Assembly (NCBI GenBank): GCA_964606385.1
Contig: CAZSFZ010000017.1
Coordinates: 1 to 50,879 of the forward strand
Reading direction: 5' to 3'
From: Aquincolibacterium sp964606385
Lineage (GTDB): Bacteria; Omnitrophota; Omnitrophia; Omnitrophales; Aquincolibacteriaceae
DNA length: 50,879 nucleotides
Part shown: positions 1-7,795 of the stretch, piece by piece
Position numbering within the stretch: the stretch's first letter is position 1
Layout: each line of letters opens with the position of its first letter
Notes under the pieces: generated by a model
Database searches by the model: none
What the model was told of the DNA's origin: nothing
The model's input: only the letters and a program-made list of their open reading frames with translations
Program-made: the position numbers and the translations under genes

Positions 1-31
1 AAAAAATCAATGGGAGAGCGGATAGTTGATT

Positions 32-1225
32 TCAAACGATTCCTTTCACGATATGCTCGGCGAGGGCGAAACTGCTCGTGAAGGCAGGAGAAACGGCGTT
101 AATGATATGGGTTGAAGACGGGCCTTTCTCCACCAGAAAATCCATGACAAGCTTCTGGGTCCGGCAATCGATCGGTTGGGCGCGGATCCCAACCTTTTCG
201 CATGGGATGATATCCTGGCGGCGGAGAACAGGTGAGAGTTTCCGGGCCTCTTCAAAAAATCCCCGTCCGCTGTATTTCGCGATTTCGGAACCCACAAGGT
301 TCCTGAAACCGTTCTTGTTCTTTAAGAACATAATGGCAAGGCACCAGAGATTGACCGGCAATCGCATATAGTCGATCCTGGCAAACCCCGTATAATTCTC
401 CTTCCCGAGAGCAGGCGTCGCGGTAGGCCCCAGAAACACCTCGTCGTAGACATTCTTTGTGACATGGACCCCGAGAAATGGCAGCTGCGGATCCGGCGTC
501 GGATAGACAAGGCCTCGGAACTTCGCGGGACTTTCCGGGGACACCTTTTTGTAAGCACCTTTGAAAGGCAGGATCCTGTATTGAAGCCCCACACCCATCT
601 GATGCGCGAGCGTATCCGCGTCCAGCCCGGCAGCATTCACCAAATGCCCGTATTCAAAAACATCACGATTCGTGATCACCCTTTTGCGCGAGGTGTCGAT
701 GCGCAAGCCCTTCGTGTCATAATGCACTTGCCCACCCAAGCCGATAAGGTCGTCCGCGATCGCTTTAAGCATGAGCTTGGGGTCCATGACCGCCGTATCC
801 GGCGAATAAAGGGCTTTTTGGACGGTGCTCGCGTGCGGCTCGATCCCGCTTAAACCTTTTTCATCGATCATCTCGATCCGGACCCCGTTGGCTTTTGCCC
901 GGCGTTCAAGGTCCTCAAGGACCGGGATCTGGTCCTCCCGGGTAGTGACGATCGCCTTGCCGATACGGTGATGCGGCAGCTTCTTCTCTTCCGCGTAATC
1001 CCAAAGGCGTTTCGCGCCGGAGACGCACAGATGGGCCTTCAGGGACCCGGGGGTGTAGTAGATCCCCGCGTGGATCACGCCGCTATTGCGTCCACTCGAA
1101 TGCATGCCGAGCGTCAGCTCTTTCTCCAGGAGAGCAACGCTCCCCAACCGGCGCTCGGCGATCTCACGGGCTACCGTGAGCCCTACGATCCCCCCGCCCA
1201 GGATCAGGAAATCAGATTTTTTCAT
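32..1225 (-). CDS. lhgO: L-2-hydroxyglutarate oxidase-type FAD-dependent oxidoreductase
   Basis: A 397-residue flavoprotein of the DAO/LhgO family. Members oxidise L-2-hydroxyglutarate to 2-oxoglutarate with FAD and pass electrons to the membrane quinone pool. The N-terminus has the FAD-binding GGGIVG dinucleotide motif, followed about 20 residues later by an acidic strand end (LLEKE). The family signature SSGRNSGVIHAGIYY follows, with its flavin-contacting SGRNSG stretch. Length matches the family. I start at ATG 1225 (MKKSDFLILGGG); the frame runs 14 residues further upstream, but that part only overlaps the end of the neighbouring gene. It is the one ordinary metabolic gene in the window and lies 4 bp after the O-antigen ligase-like gene, so it is probably co-transcribed. 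A related glycerol-3-phosphate or amino-acid oxidase activity cannot be excluded. Confidence 0.85.
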   Translation of the reverse strand: MKKSDFLILGGGIVGLTVAREIAERRLGSVALLEKELTLGMHSSGRNSGVIHAGIYYTPGSLKAHLCVSGAKRLWDYAEEKKLPHHRIGKAIVTTREDQIPVLEDLERRAKANGVRIEMIDEKGLSGIEPHASTVQKALYSPDTAVMDPKLMLKAIADDLIGLGGQVHYDTKGLRIDTSRKRVITNRDVFEYGHLVNAAGLDADTLAHQMGVGLQYRILPFKGAYKKVSPESPAKFRGLVYPTPDPQLPFLGVHVTKNVYDEVFLGPTATPALGKENYTGFARIDYMRLPVNLWCLAIMFLKNKNGFRNLVGSEIAKYSGRGFFEEARKLSPVLRRQDIIPCEKVGIRAQPIDCRTQKLVMDFLVEKGPSSTHIINAVSPAFTSSFALAEHIVKGIV

Positions 1226-1229
1226 GCGG

Positions 1230-2483
1230 CTATGCGCCCTGCCGGACGCGTGCCAGCAAAGCCCCAAGAGAAAACCAGAAAAACATCAGGGAAGGCGGAC
1301 TTTGAAGGTTATTATCAAATGCGGCGTAAATGAGGAAGGCCAGGATCCCGGCCAGGAATCCCAGGCGCGTGTATTCTTCCGGGGAACCTCGAACGTCCCG
1401 GATCCCAGCCAAGACCCTGCGGAAATACATGGCGATAAAAACCAGGAAAAAGATCACCCCGGGGATCCCGATCTCGGCGGCGAGCTGGAGGTAGCCGTTG
1501 TGAGCGTAATAACCCCGGACACGCCAGTTCTGCGTCTTGTCATACTTCTCATGCGCGACGTTGTAGGTGTTGATCCCGGTCCCCGTCAGGGGTTTAGCCT
1601 CGATCACATGCAGGGCCCGCTTCCAGAGCTCGAACCGCTCGACGATCGACTGCTCCTTCCCTTCCGCGTCCTGGTGGATAATGACATGGCGCGGTGACAT
1701 GGCGATGACGGCGAGAAACACAATAAGGCCGAGGCCCAGCACCTTGAACCAGCGCTTATAGAGTGCCAGGATCCCTAAACTCGCGACCAGGGCCACCACC
1801 GGCCCCCGGCACCGCGTTAAATAAAGCAATAGCAGGCCGGATAATGCCAGCCCCAGAGCATAGAGCGACTTTTTATGGCTACCGGGAGCCCTAAGATCAC
1901 CCAGGAATCGCCCCAGAAAAACAGGCGTCACAAGGACAAGATAAGTCGCAAGTTTCGCGAAGTTACCGAACGGTCCCACAAGCCGTATCCCCGCCGTGGA
2001 ATGCTCCGCGGCAAATCCCCGCAAAAGATCTTTCCCAAAAGCATACTGGATCGAACAATCGATGGTCACCAGAAGGAACGTCGCTAAAAAAATACCGCCA
2101 AAACGTTTCATGGAGCGGGAATCCCGGAAAAGATCCGCCGCCATAATAAAAACAAGGATCGGTTTCAGGACCTTGAAAAACCCGCGGAAGCTCTGCTTCG
2201 GGAACTCCGAGAAGATCCAGGACACAAGAACAGCCGCAAAAAAAAGAGCTAGTGGGATCCACAGCGCCCAATCGACCCTGAGCAACCCCCGAGGTTTGAT
2301 TTGGCGGCCACCAGATTTAACCTCGGGGGTTAAAGAGGCATTAATACGCCACACGACCCAAAACACCAGCGCGCAGACAAAAGAGATCTCCATCAGCGCG
2401 ATCGAGAACGTCGTGCTGATCCAGAGGACCAGCAGGCTGATCACCGCGTACGACCGAAAATCAAGATTTTTAAAGTTGATCAT
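1230..2483 (-). CDS. O-antigen ligase / Wzy-like polymerase family membrane protein
   Basis: A polytopic membrane protein of about 417 residues with at least ten hydrophobic segments. It has the Wzy_C/WaaL pattern of a large periplasmic loop towards the C-terminus containing an RFELWKRALHVIEAKPLTGTG-type stretch and HNGYLQLAAEIGIPG. That latter motif is characteristic of O-antigen ligases and polymerases that transfer undecaprenyl-linked glycan to lipid A or to a growing chain. Ligase and polymerase cannot be told apart from sequence alone. The start is taken at ATG 2483 (MINFKNLDF); the frame is open further upstream through a palindrome and the end of the preceding gene. Residues about 51-67, in the loop after the first hydrophobic segments, are encoded by a 48-bp palindromic element (2284-2331) inserted in frame. 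Confidence 0.85.
   Translation of the reverse strand: MINFKNLDFRSYAVISLLVLWISTTFSIALMEISFVCALVFWVVWRINASLTPEVKSGGRQIKPRGLLRVDWALWIPLALFFAAVLVSWIFSEFPKQSFRGFFKVLKPILVFIMAADLFRDSRSMKRFGGIFLATFLLVTIDCSIQYAFGKDLLRGFAAEHSTAGIRLVGPFGNFAKLATYLVLVTPVFLGRFLGDLRAPGSHKKSLYALGLALSGLLLLYLTRCRGPVVALVASLGILALYKRWFKVLGLGLIVFLAVIAMSPRHVIIHQDAEGKEQSIVERFELWKRALHVIEAKPLTGTGINTYNVAHEKYDKTQNWRVRGYYAHNGYLQLAAEIGIPGVIFFLVFIAMYFRRVLAGIRDVRGSPEEYTRLGFLAGILAFLIYAAFDNNLQSPPSLMFFWFSLGALLARVRQGA
2284..2331. repeat. 48-bp in-frame palindromic element, copy 1
   Basis: Perfect 13-bp inverted arms (AACCCCCGAGGTT at 2284-2296 and its reverse complement at 2319-2331) flank a 22-base centre. It lies wholly inside the O-antigen ligase-like gene and is translated without a stop. 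Arm length, centre length and much of the centre match the copies at 2972, 3343 and 48785. Confidence 0.85.
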
Positions 2484-2506
2484 ATATGCCGTGCGAATTC
2501 CACGAA

Positions 2507-2527
2507 ATCCAACCTCCGAGGTTGGAT
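2507..2527. repeat. 21-bp near-perfect palindrome between two genes
   Basis: ATCCAACCTC, one central base, then GAGGTTGGAT: 10-bp arms with a single unpaired centre. It has the same AACCTCCGAGGTT core as the 48-bp elements but no internal spacer, so it may be a solo arm or collapsed copy. It sits between the stop of the GT2 gene (2540) and the ATG at 2483. No T-run follows on either strand, so it does not look like an intrinsic terminator. Confidence 0.7.
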
Positions 2528-2539
2528 AGGTGCCTTTTC

Positions 2540-3325
2540 CTATCGCCCTTTCCAATACCGCCAGTACTTTTCAAACGTGTAATAAGCGGAAAGGATAGCA
2601 TATTGGAACCCCGCGACACCATCCAAAATGCCCAGCCGGAAAAAATACAGCTGCAGGAACCGGGCCAAAGTCATCAAAACTACTTTGAGGATCCCCGGAC
2701 GAACGCCTTTCGCGCGCAAGACCTTTAATTCATGCGACACATACTCGTTCATCTTCTTGCGGTACTGGGCAAGATCGCGCGTCGTGTAATGAGGCATCGG
2801 ATTTTTCAAGATTCGGATAGGCAGATCCGTCACGATCATTTCATGGACCGGTTGTTCCCAGAGGACCCCGTCCCTTGGAAAAAACCGCACCGGGGCGTCC
2901 GTCCTCGCGTCGCCAAAACGAAGCCGTCGCCCGAAAAAATAGGTCTGGCGGGGAATGGCGTATGCGGCCTTAACCTCCGAGGTGAAATTTCGCAGCCCCA
3001 AAGTCACACCTCGGAGGTTGTTCGGAGGGTTAGCTTGGGTAATTGCTTTAATCTCCCCCGCCAATTCCGGTGTCACCCGCTCATCCGCGTCGATAAAAAG
3101 CACCCAATCCCCCTTCGCTTGAGCCATCGCGAAATTCCGCTGGGACGCGAAATCGGTCATGGGATGGATAATAGCTCTAGCTCCCAAACTTTCTGCGAGC
3201 GTTATCGTCCGATCGGTGCTTCCAGAATCTATGACCAGCACCTCATCAGCAAACGATAAGGCTGCGAGGCACTCCCGGATATTCGCTTCCTCATTCTTTG
3301 TGAGTACGATCGCGGAAAGCCTCAT
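2540..3325 (-). CDS. Family 2 glycosyltransferase (WaaE/KdtX-like)
   Basis: A 261-residue GT-A glycosyltransferase. The N-terminus MRLSAIVLTKNEEANI begins the GT2 fold; VLVIDSGSTDRT gives the nucleotide-binding Asp; VLFIDADERV carries the DxD-like metal site. The family includes lipopolysaccharide core beta-1,4-glucosyltransferases (WaaE/KdtX type), so a cytoplasmic-face transferase acting on core or O-antigen precursor is likely, sugar unknown. The C-terminal part, with aromatic and basic residues, resembles the amphipathic membrane anchor of this group. The ATG overlaps the stop of the preceding GT2 by 4 bp, implying translational coupling. Residues about 103-118 (NLRGVTLGLRNFTSEV) are encoded by an in-frame palindromic element and sit directly after the catalytic half, which is odd for such a conserved fold. 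Confidence 0.85.
   Translation of the reverse strand: MRLSAIVLTKNEEANIRECLAALSFADEVLVIDSGSTDRTITLAESLGARAIIHPMTDFASQRNFAMAQAKGDWVLFIDADERVTPELAGEIKAITQANPPNNLRGVTLGLRNFTSEVKAAYAIPRQTYFFGRRLRFGDARTDAPVRFFPRDGVLWEQPVHEMIVTDLPIRILKNPMPHYTTRDLAQYRKKMNEYVSHELKVLRAKGVRPGILKVVLMTLARFLQLYFFRLGILDGVAGFQYAILSAYYTFEKYWRYWKGR
2972..3019. repeat. 48-bp in-frame palindromic element, copy 2
   Basis: Perfect 13-bp arms AACCTCCGAGGTG (2972-2984) and CACCTCGGAGGTT (3007-3019) enclose 22 bases that are the exact reverse complement of the centre of the copy at 3343-3390. It lies inside the WaaE-like gene and adds 16 codons without a stop. Confidence 0.9.
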
Positions 3326-4242
3326 GACTTTGCACCACTCTCAACCCCCGAGGTGTGACTTTGGGGCTGCGAAATTTCACCTCGGGGGTTGCTGTGGGTT
3401 AATGCTTCAAAAAATCCCGCCACAAACCCTACTCTTCCCTTAAGAAGCATCCACACCATCCGGAGAGGCAGAAAAAAAAGATGAGCGGCCCAAAACCGGA
3501 ACCCGAGGTAATTCTTCCACATGAAAAGGAATGTATTTCGGTACGCAAGTATTTCGCGCTTCAGATCCGAAAAAGCCTTTTTGAAACTCGCCTGCCCCAT
3601 GTGATAAACCACGCTCCGGGGTTCATAATAAAGGCTGTATCCGCCCCGAGCGGCCCGGAGACAGAGATCCGCGTCCTCCATGATCCCGGGAAAATACCTC
3701 GGGTCGTAGCCGCCGAGCTGAAGGAACTTTTCACGGTGGAAGGCTCCGAATCCCGAAGCGAATGTTTTAGAAGGAGCCATGGTGTGAGCTTCGTACCCAG
3801 GATACCGAGCGCTCGCCCAGAACATCCCGAATTTTATTCCCGCGCGCGTATCCACCGCTTCGATCGATTTCCCGTCAAAACTCATAACTCTTGGAGCCAC
3901 AAGGAACGCGGCGGAATCTTCCTCGAATTTCGTGATGAGCGGATCAATGAAGTCCTTGTCGACCCGGATATCGTTATTAAGCAGGATTGCGACCGACCCG
4001 GTGATCGCCTTAAGGTAATCGTTGTAAGAGCAAAGCACCAGGTTCTCCGGAGCCTTCACAAAATCCATCTCAGGAAAGTTCGCCCGTACATAGGCTTCGC
4101 TTTTGTCCGCACTAAGATTGTCCAGGATCGTCACCCTCGTCGGCGTCTTGGCATGACGAACCGCTTCCGCGACACTCGGCAAGCATTTTTCAAGCATCTC
4201 GAGGCCATTATAATTTAGGATCACGATACGCGCGCTCAGCAT
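3322..4242 (-). CDS. Family 2 glycosyltransferase (WbbL rhamnosyltransferase-like)
   Basis: A 306-residue GT2 enzyme. RIVILNYNGLEML opens the GT-A domain, ILDNLSADKSE gives the nucleotide-binding Asp, and ILLNNDIRVDKDF holds the NDD/DxD-type metal site. Later, a GFGAFHREKFLQLGGYDPRYFPGIMEDADLCLR stretch (cut here only for description) carries the ED-D acceptor/base motif typical of WbbL-like rhamnosyltransferases. Hydrophobic segments near the C-terminus suggest membrane attachment. The last residues (about 285-300 of 306) come from an in-frame palindromic element, so the natural C-terminus has been altered. It lies 8 bp after the DUF2079 gene and overlaps the next GT2 start by 4 bp. Confidence 0.85.
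   Translation of the reverse strand: MLSARIVILNYNGLEMLEKCLPSVAEAVRHAKTPTRVTILDNLSADKSEAYVRANFPEMDFVKAPENLVLCSYNDYLKAITGSVAILLNNDIRVDKDFIDPLITKFEEDSAAFLVAPRVMSFDGKSIEAVDTRAGIKFGMFWASARYPGYEAHTMAPSKTFASGFGAFHREKFLQLGGYDPRYFPGIMEDADLCLRAARGGYSLYYEPRSVVYHMGQASFKKAFSDLKREILAYRNTFLFMWKNYLGFRFWAAHLFFLPLRMVWMLLKGRVGFVAGFFEALTHSNPRGEISQPQSHTSGVESGAKS
3342..3391. repeat. 48-bp in-frame palindromic element, copy 3 (inverted relative to copy 2)
   Basis: The core is 3343-3390 and the perfect arms extend to 14 bp (3342-3355 with 3378-3391). The 22-base centre is identical to that of copy 2 in the opposite orientation. Both arms differ from copy 2 at paired positions, so base pairing is kept. It encodes NPRGEISQPQSHTSGV just before the stop of the WbbL-like gene. 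Confidence 0.9.
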
Positions 4243-4250
4243 GCAAAACC

Positions 4251-5909
4251 TCAGGTCTTCTTCAGGACATAGAAACCGTCCTGCTCAAAATCGACGGCGT
4301 AGCCGGCCCCACGGAATTTCTCCAAAGTGGGCTCGAGCGCTTCCGTGCCGGGCTCCCACCAACTCAGGTCCCAGATCACAAGGTCGGGGTCGTATTTTGA
4401 CGCGAACGCGAGCTTGTCCGGCGCGGGATTGTAATTGAACTGATAAATGTATTTCCGGTTACAGATCTGGGGGATGAGACTGTTATGCGTCAGAACTCGC
4501 GCCTCCGGTCCGATCTCTTGAAGTTTTTGCCGAACTATTTCGGTATGCGGCGTGCGATGGGAATACGAATTCCAAAAATACCAATACTCGGAAGGGCCCG
4601 AACGGAGAATGGCCGCGAAGAGAAGCAGAAAGCCAATGAGGGTCCAATGTTTCCGGAACCATTCATGACGGCCCCGGAGATAGGCGGCCGCGAAGATAGT
4701 CGCGATGAAAAGGAACGGCGTCATCCCCGCGGCGTAGTGATAATTGAATGATCTCATGGCGGCATTCCCTGACAACAAATTCTGGAACAATATGGGAAAG
4801 ACAAGGAGCAGGGTCGGGAGATGAAAAAATGGCATGAACAGAAAAGGAACAAAGATCTTGAACGCGTATTCGGCCGATTCAGCGCTTAAAAGCTTCAGAA
4901 CAACCCCATGAACGGGATCCGCCAGCATTTTGGCGTAATTGCCTCCATAAAAATACGCCGTCCCCGAGAGTCGGGGCACAAGCCATTTTGTTTCCCATAA
5001 AAGGACCGTCACCGAGAGGAACATGACCGCAACGCCGGTCCACCGCATCTTTTTCCAGACAAAAGCGTAAAATCCCAGCACAAACGTGATCCCGAGAAAA
5101 TTCTCTTTTCCCGTCGCCGCTACGGCCAGGCAGGCCAAAAACCGGACCGTTTTGCCCCGGTCCAGAAAAAAGAACGCCCACCAAAGGAACGGCTCCACCA
5201 GAAGCTCCGGATGGAAATCCTCATGCAGCGCCGCGCGCATGGGCTGATAAAAAAAGAACATCAGAAGCAGGATCAGGACCCAGGAGCGGTCCCGGAGCTT
5301 GTCGCGGGCGATGAGCGCCAGCGGGAAAAAGGAGCTTGCCGCGGCGACCGCCTGAAGCAGGACCAGCGTCCGCGGATCGGGCCAGATCGCGTAAAAGGGC
5401 GCTGTCACAAGCAGGATCGGGCTGACGTGGTCCCCCATCAGGTTGATATTTTCCTTGATGGAAGAAAACAGGAAATCCCCTTGGAGCGTGTTCCAGACCG
5501 CTTGGGCGAATATTCCGAGATCGAACGCGCGCGTCTCAAGCGCCAAGTGCCGTTCGAACCCGACCCAGGTCATGATCGCGGCATAGATCAGAAAAAAAAC
5601 GGGAGCCGTGACACGGAGCGGCATGCGGCACACCGCGCGCCAGAGCCTCACCCAGATCGACTTTTCAAAAACCTCCCGGCATTTCCACCAGGCAAGGAAC
5701 ATTAACCCCGCGAACACCGGCACGAAGATAAGCATCAAGCGGAGATACTTGCTCTTCTTCCCCAGGTCCTTCATCCATCCAAGCTGGACCAACGGAATCC
5801 CATTCGTTAGAAGAAAGAACAAGGCCGCTATTCCGGCAATAAAAAGCAACCCTTGAATGATCAAAAAAAACCGCCCAGGTTTCGCTGAAGAAGAAATGGG
5901 CTCAGCCAT
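4251..5909 (-). CDS. DUF2079 family polytopic membrane protein (GT-C-like)
   Basis: A 552-residue membrane protein with many hydrophobic segments. It carries the DUF2079 hallmark near the first third: FERHLALETRAFDLGIFAQ, followed by QAVWNTLQGDFLFSS and GDHVSPILLVTAPFYAIWP. DUF2079 proteins are uncharacterised. Their topology and the conserved acidic/His residues in the first extracytoplasmic loop resemble GT-C transferases that use polyprenyl-phosphate sugars. The soluble C-terminus (EARVLTHNSLIPQICNRKYI onward) fits a periplasmic domain. The ATG overlaps the stop of the upstream DPM-like gene by 8 bp, which pairs a putative polyprenyl-sugar synthase with a putative user of its product. That pairing is my inference. 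Confidence 0.8.
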   Translation of the reverse strand: MAEPISSSAKPGRFFLIIQGLLFIAGIAALFFLLTNGIPLVQLGWMKDLGKKSKYLRLMLIFVPVFAGLMFLAWWKCREVFEKSIWVRLWRAVCRMPLRVTAPVFFLIYAAIMTWVGFERHLALETRAFDLGIFAQAVWNTLQGDFLFSSIKENINLMGDHVSPILLVTAPFYAIWPDPRTLVLLQAVAAASSFFPLALIARDKLRDRSWVLILLLMFFFYQPMRAALHEDFHPELLVEPFLWWAFFFLDRGKTVRFLACLAVAATGKENFLGITFVLGFYAFVWKKMRWTGVAVMFLSVTVLLWETKWLVPRLSGTAYFYGGNYAKMLADPVHGVVLKLLSAESAEYAFKIFVPFLFMPFFHLPTLLLVFPILFQNLLSGNAAMRSFNYHYAAGMTPFLFIATIFAAAYLRGRHEWFRKHWTLIGFLLLFAAILRSGPSEYWYFWNSYSHRTPHTEIVRQKLQEIGPEARVLTHNSLIPQICNRKYIYQFNYNPAPDKLAFASKYDPDLVIWDLSWWEPGTEALEPTLEKFRGAGYAVDFEQDGFYVLKKT

Positions 5910-6612
5910 TCGCAGAAAAACGGTGTTTAAGAAGAACCATGATCGCGATAAAAAAATCGCGCGCTTTGATCTTTTTCCCTTCGCCGACGGTCCGTCCTTG
6001 ATAGCTGATGGGAAATTCCATGATTTTTTTATGCCGCTTAGCTAATTTCGCTGTAATCTCCGGCTCAAAATCAAAACGCTTGGCACTGAGGTTGAGAGAG
6101 AGGGCGAGATCTTTTTTGACAAGCTTGTAACAGGTTTCCATGTCAGTGATATGGATGCCAAACAGAACGTTCGTAAACCAGGTCAAAACAACGTTCGCCA
6201 AATAGTTCGGAAGGGCCATACCCTGAGGCCGCCCTTCGCGCAAAAAACGACTTCCATAAACTACTTCCGTCTGTCCTTCCAACAGCGGTCTCAAAAGGCG
6301 CGGAAGCTCGGACGGGTCATATTCGAAATCGGCATCTTGAACCACAACGATCTCCCCAGCCGCGGACTGAAAACCGCGAACAACACTAAAGCCCTTACCT
6401 TGGTTAGTTTCGTTTCGCATCAGGCGAATCTTATCACTCCCGTATTCCCGGATCAGGTTTTCAACGACCGAAGAAACACCGTCTTTGCTGCAATCGTCAA
6501 CGATAACGATCTCATAGGGCACGGCAAAAGGAACATTTAAAATTCGCCGCAAAAGCTCCGCAATGGTTTTTGACTCATTGAATGCCGGAACGATAATCGA
6601 AAGACGCACCAT
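5902..6612 (-). CDS. Polyprenyl-phosphate glycosyltransferase (DPM1-like GT2)
   Basis: A 236-residue GT2 enzyme of the dolichyl/undecaprenyl-phosphate mannose or glucose synthase type. LSIIVPAFNESKTIAELL starts the domain, IVIVDDCSKDG holds the nucleotide site, VVVQDADFEYDP is the DAD metal motif and VVYGSRF is the conserved strand after it. No C-terminal membrane segments are present, as in DPM1. It probably moves a sugar from a nucleotide donor to a polyprenyl phosphate on the cytoplasmic face, to be used by the overlapping DUF2079 protein. A 142-bp spacer with a possible terminator separates it from the GT4 gene upstream, so it may start a separate transcript. Confidence 0.8.
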   Translation of the reverse strand: MVRLSIIVPAFNESKTIAELLRRILNVPFAVPYEIVIVDDCSKDGVSSVVENLIREYGSDKIRLMRNETNQGKGFSVVRGFQSAAGEIVVVQDADFEYDPSELPRLLRPLLEGQTEVVYGSRFLREGRPQGMALPNYLANVVLTWFTNVLFGIHITDMETCYKLVKKDLALSLNLSAKRFDFEPEITAKLAKRHKKIMEFPISYQGRTVGEGKKIKARDFFIAIMVLLKHRFSANG

Positions 6613-6672
6613 CTGGATTTCCTTGTCGTGGCTATAGACTCAAGAAGCAATGCTAAGCATATCTCACACACA

Positions 6673-6704
6673 CAAAAAAAAGCACTCCAACCTAACAAGC
6701 GCCC
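6673..6704 (-). terminator. Possible weak intrinsic terminator after the GT4 gene
   Basis: Reading the minus strand, GCGCT and AGTGC can form a 5-bp stem with one G-U pair around an 11-base loop, directly followed by nine T residues. It lies about 50 bases after the GT4 stop codon in one of the few long spacers of the window. The stem is short, so this may only be a pause or nothing. Confidence 0.3.
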
Positions 6705-6754
6705 CAAAAGAAAACTACGGCAAAACTCACTGCTGGCGAAATAAGGGTCACCAT

Positions 6755-7795
6755 TCATTCCCCGCAAAGTCGTTTATACACATCAAGATTCTGTTTCGCG
6801 ATCAGATCCCAGGAGTAAAAAGATCGAATGCGTTGCCGCAAGGCATCGGTTTTTGAACTCTGCAAAGCTTTTTGTATTTTTCGTCGAATGTCTCCGGGAT
6901 CACCCGGAGAGACATATTCCACCAAATCTTCAAAATACTCACGGGTAGAACCCTCGCGGGTAATCACAACCTTCGCCCCCGCAAGCCCGGCTTCCAACGC
7001 AGCCAATCCAGGCGTTTCAAGCCAAGTCGGAAGCACAAAGGTATCGCAAGCCGCGTAAGCGGACATCAATAACTCCGAACCGTGGGGCAAACCGCCGAGA
7101 AAGTGGACGTTGGGCCCCGCCTCTCGAAGACATGCCTCATAGTACTTTTTATACGGAGAAACAGACTTCCCAATGATCACGAGCTGGACCTTGGTCCCCT
7201 TCAGCGCGCGAACCAAGTTCAATTGGTTTTTTCGAGGCTCGATCCTCCCAACGCAAAGAACAAAATCTTTGAGTCCGTACTTCGCGACAAATGCATCGGG
7301 CTTAGCCTCCGCAAAACAAAGCTCGGTGCCGTTGGGAATCATCCGAATCTTATCCTTGGGGACACAAAAGTAGCGGCAGAGCTGGCGGGCTTCCATGTCG
7401 GAATTTGGTATCAAGATATCAGCGATCTCCATCATCCTCTTGCGTTCGGATGGAATAAAAGGAAGCCCGACCTTCGCGGCATGACGCGCCACCGCCGCCA
7501 CTCTTGACACCCAAGACCCGTAAGTTCCCCACGCCGATTTCCAGCTGTACCAGCATATCGTAGAAAGAACGATCTTGATCCCTGCCAACTTTGCCTCCTC
7601 CATCATCGGCAAAGCATCCTTTACCGATCCAAAAACATGCAGCAAATCAAAGTCGCCAAGCCGATCCGTCCAGGTATCAAAAAGCTTCACTGAAACACCC
7701 AGCTTCTCAAGATGTTCTTTGGTTTTAAGGAGCAGGATCTCCCCGCCCCCTATATTTTGAAACGCTGTCGGATAAACGTAGAAAGCGATCTTCAT
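6755..7795 (-). CDS. Family 4 glycosyltransferase
   Basis: A 346-residue GT-B enzyme. The N-terminal domain begins MKIAFYVYPTAFQNIGGGEI, with the GGGE loop typical of GT4. The C-terminal domain has VLCVGRIEPRKNQLNLVRAL, the strand preceding the donor site, and the E-x7-E motif as ETPGLAALE, which contacts the nucleotide-sugar diphosphate. It is probably a retaining transferase adding a hexose or deoxyhexose to the lipid-linked repeat on the cytoplasmic face; the sugar cannot be predicted. Its ATG overlaps the WecB stop by 4 bp. A long spacer follows it. Confidence 0.85.
   Translation of the reverse strand: MKIAFYVYPTAFQNIGGGEILLLKTKEHLEKLGVSVKLFDTWTDRLGDFDLLHVFGSVKDALPMMEEAKLAGIKIVLSTICWYSWKSAWGTYGSWVSRVAAVARHAAKVGLPFIPSERKRMMEIADILIPNSDMEARQLCRYFCVPKDKIRMIPNGTELCFAEAKPDAFVAKYGLKDFVLCVGRIEPRKNQLNLVRALKGTKVQLVIIGKSVSPYKKYYEACLREAGPNVHFLGGLPHGSELLMSAYAACDTFVLPTWLETPGLAALEAGLAGAKVVITREGSTREYFEDLVEYVSPGDPGDIRRKIQKALQSSKTDALRQRIRSFYSWDLIAKQNLDVYKRLCGE

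Noticed and set aside
464..853. Plus-strand open frame of 129 codons opposite the LhgO gene
   Set aside because: It is antisense to a strong family match, has no ribosome-binding site and shows the composition of a shadow frame.
2507..2527. The 21-bp palindrome as an intrinsic terminator or operator
   Set aside because: No T-run follows on either strand, and the sequence matches the arms of the dispersed elements, so a repeat relic is more likely.
2284..3391. The repeats as a CRISPR array
   Set aside because: Only a few copies, irregular spacing, in coding sequence and in both orientations; no cas genes nearby.
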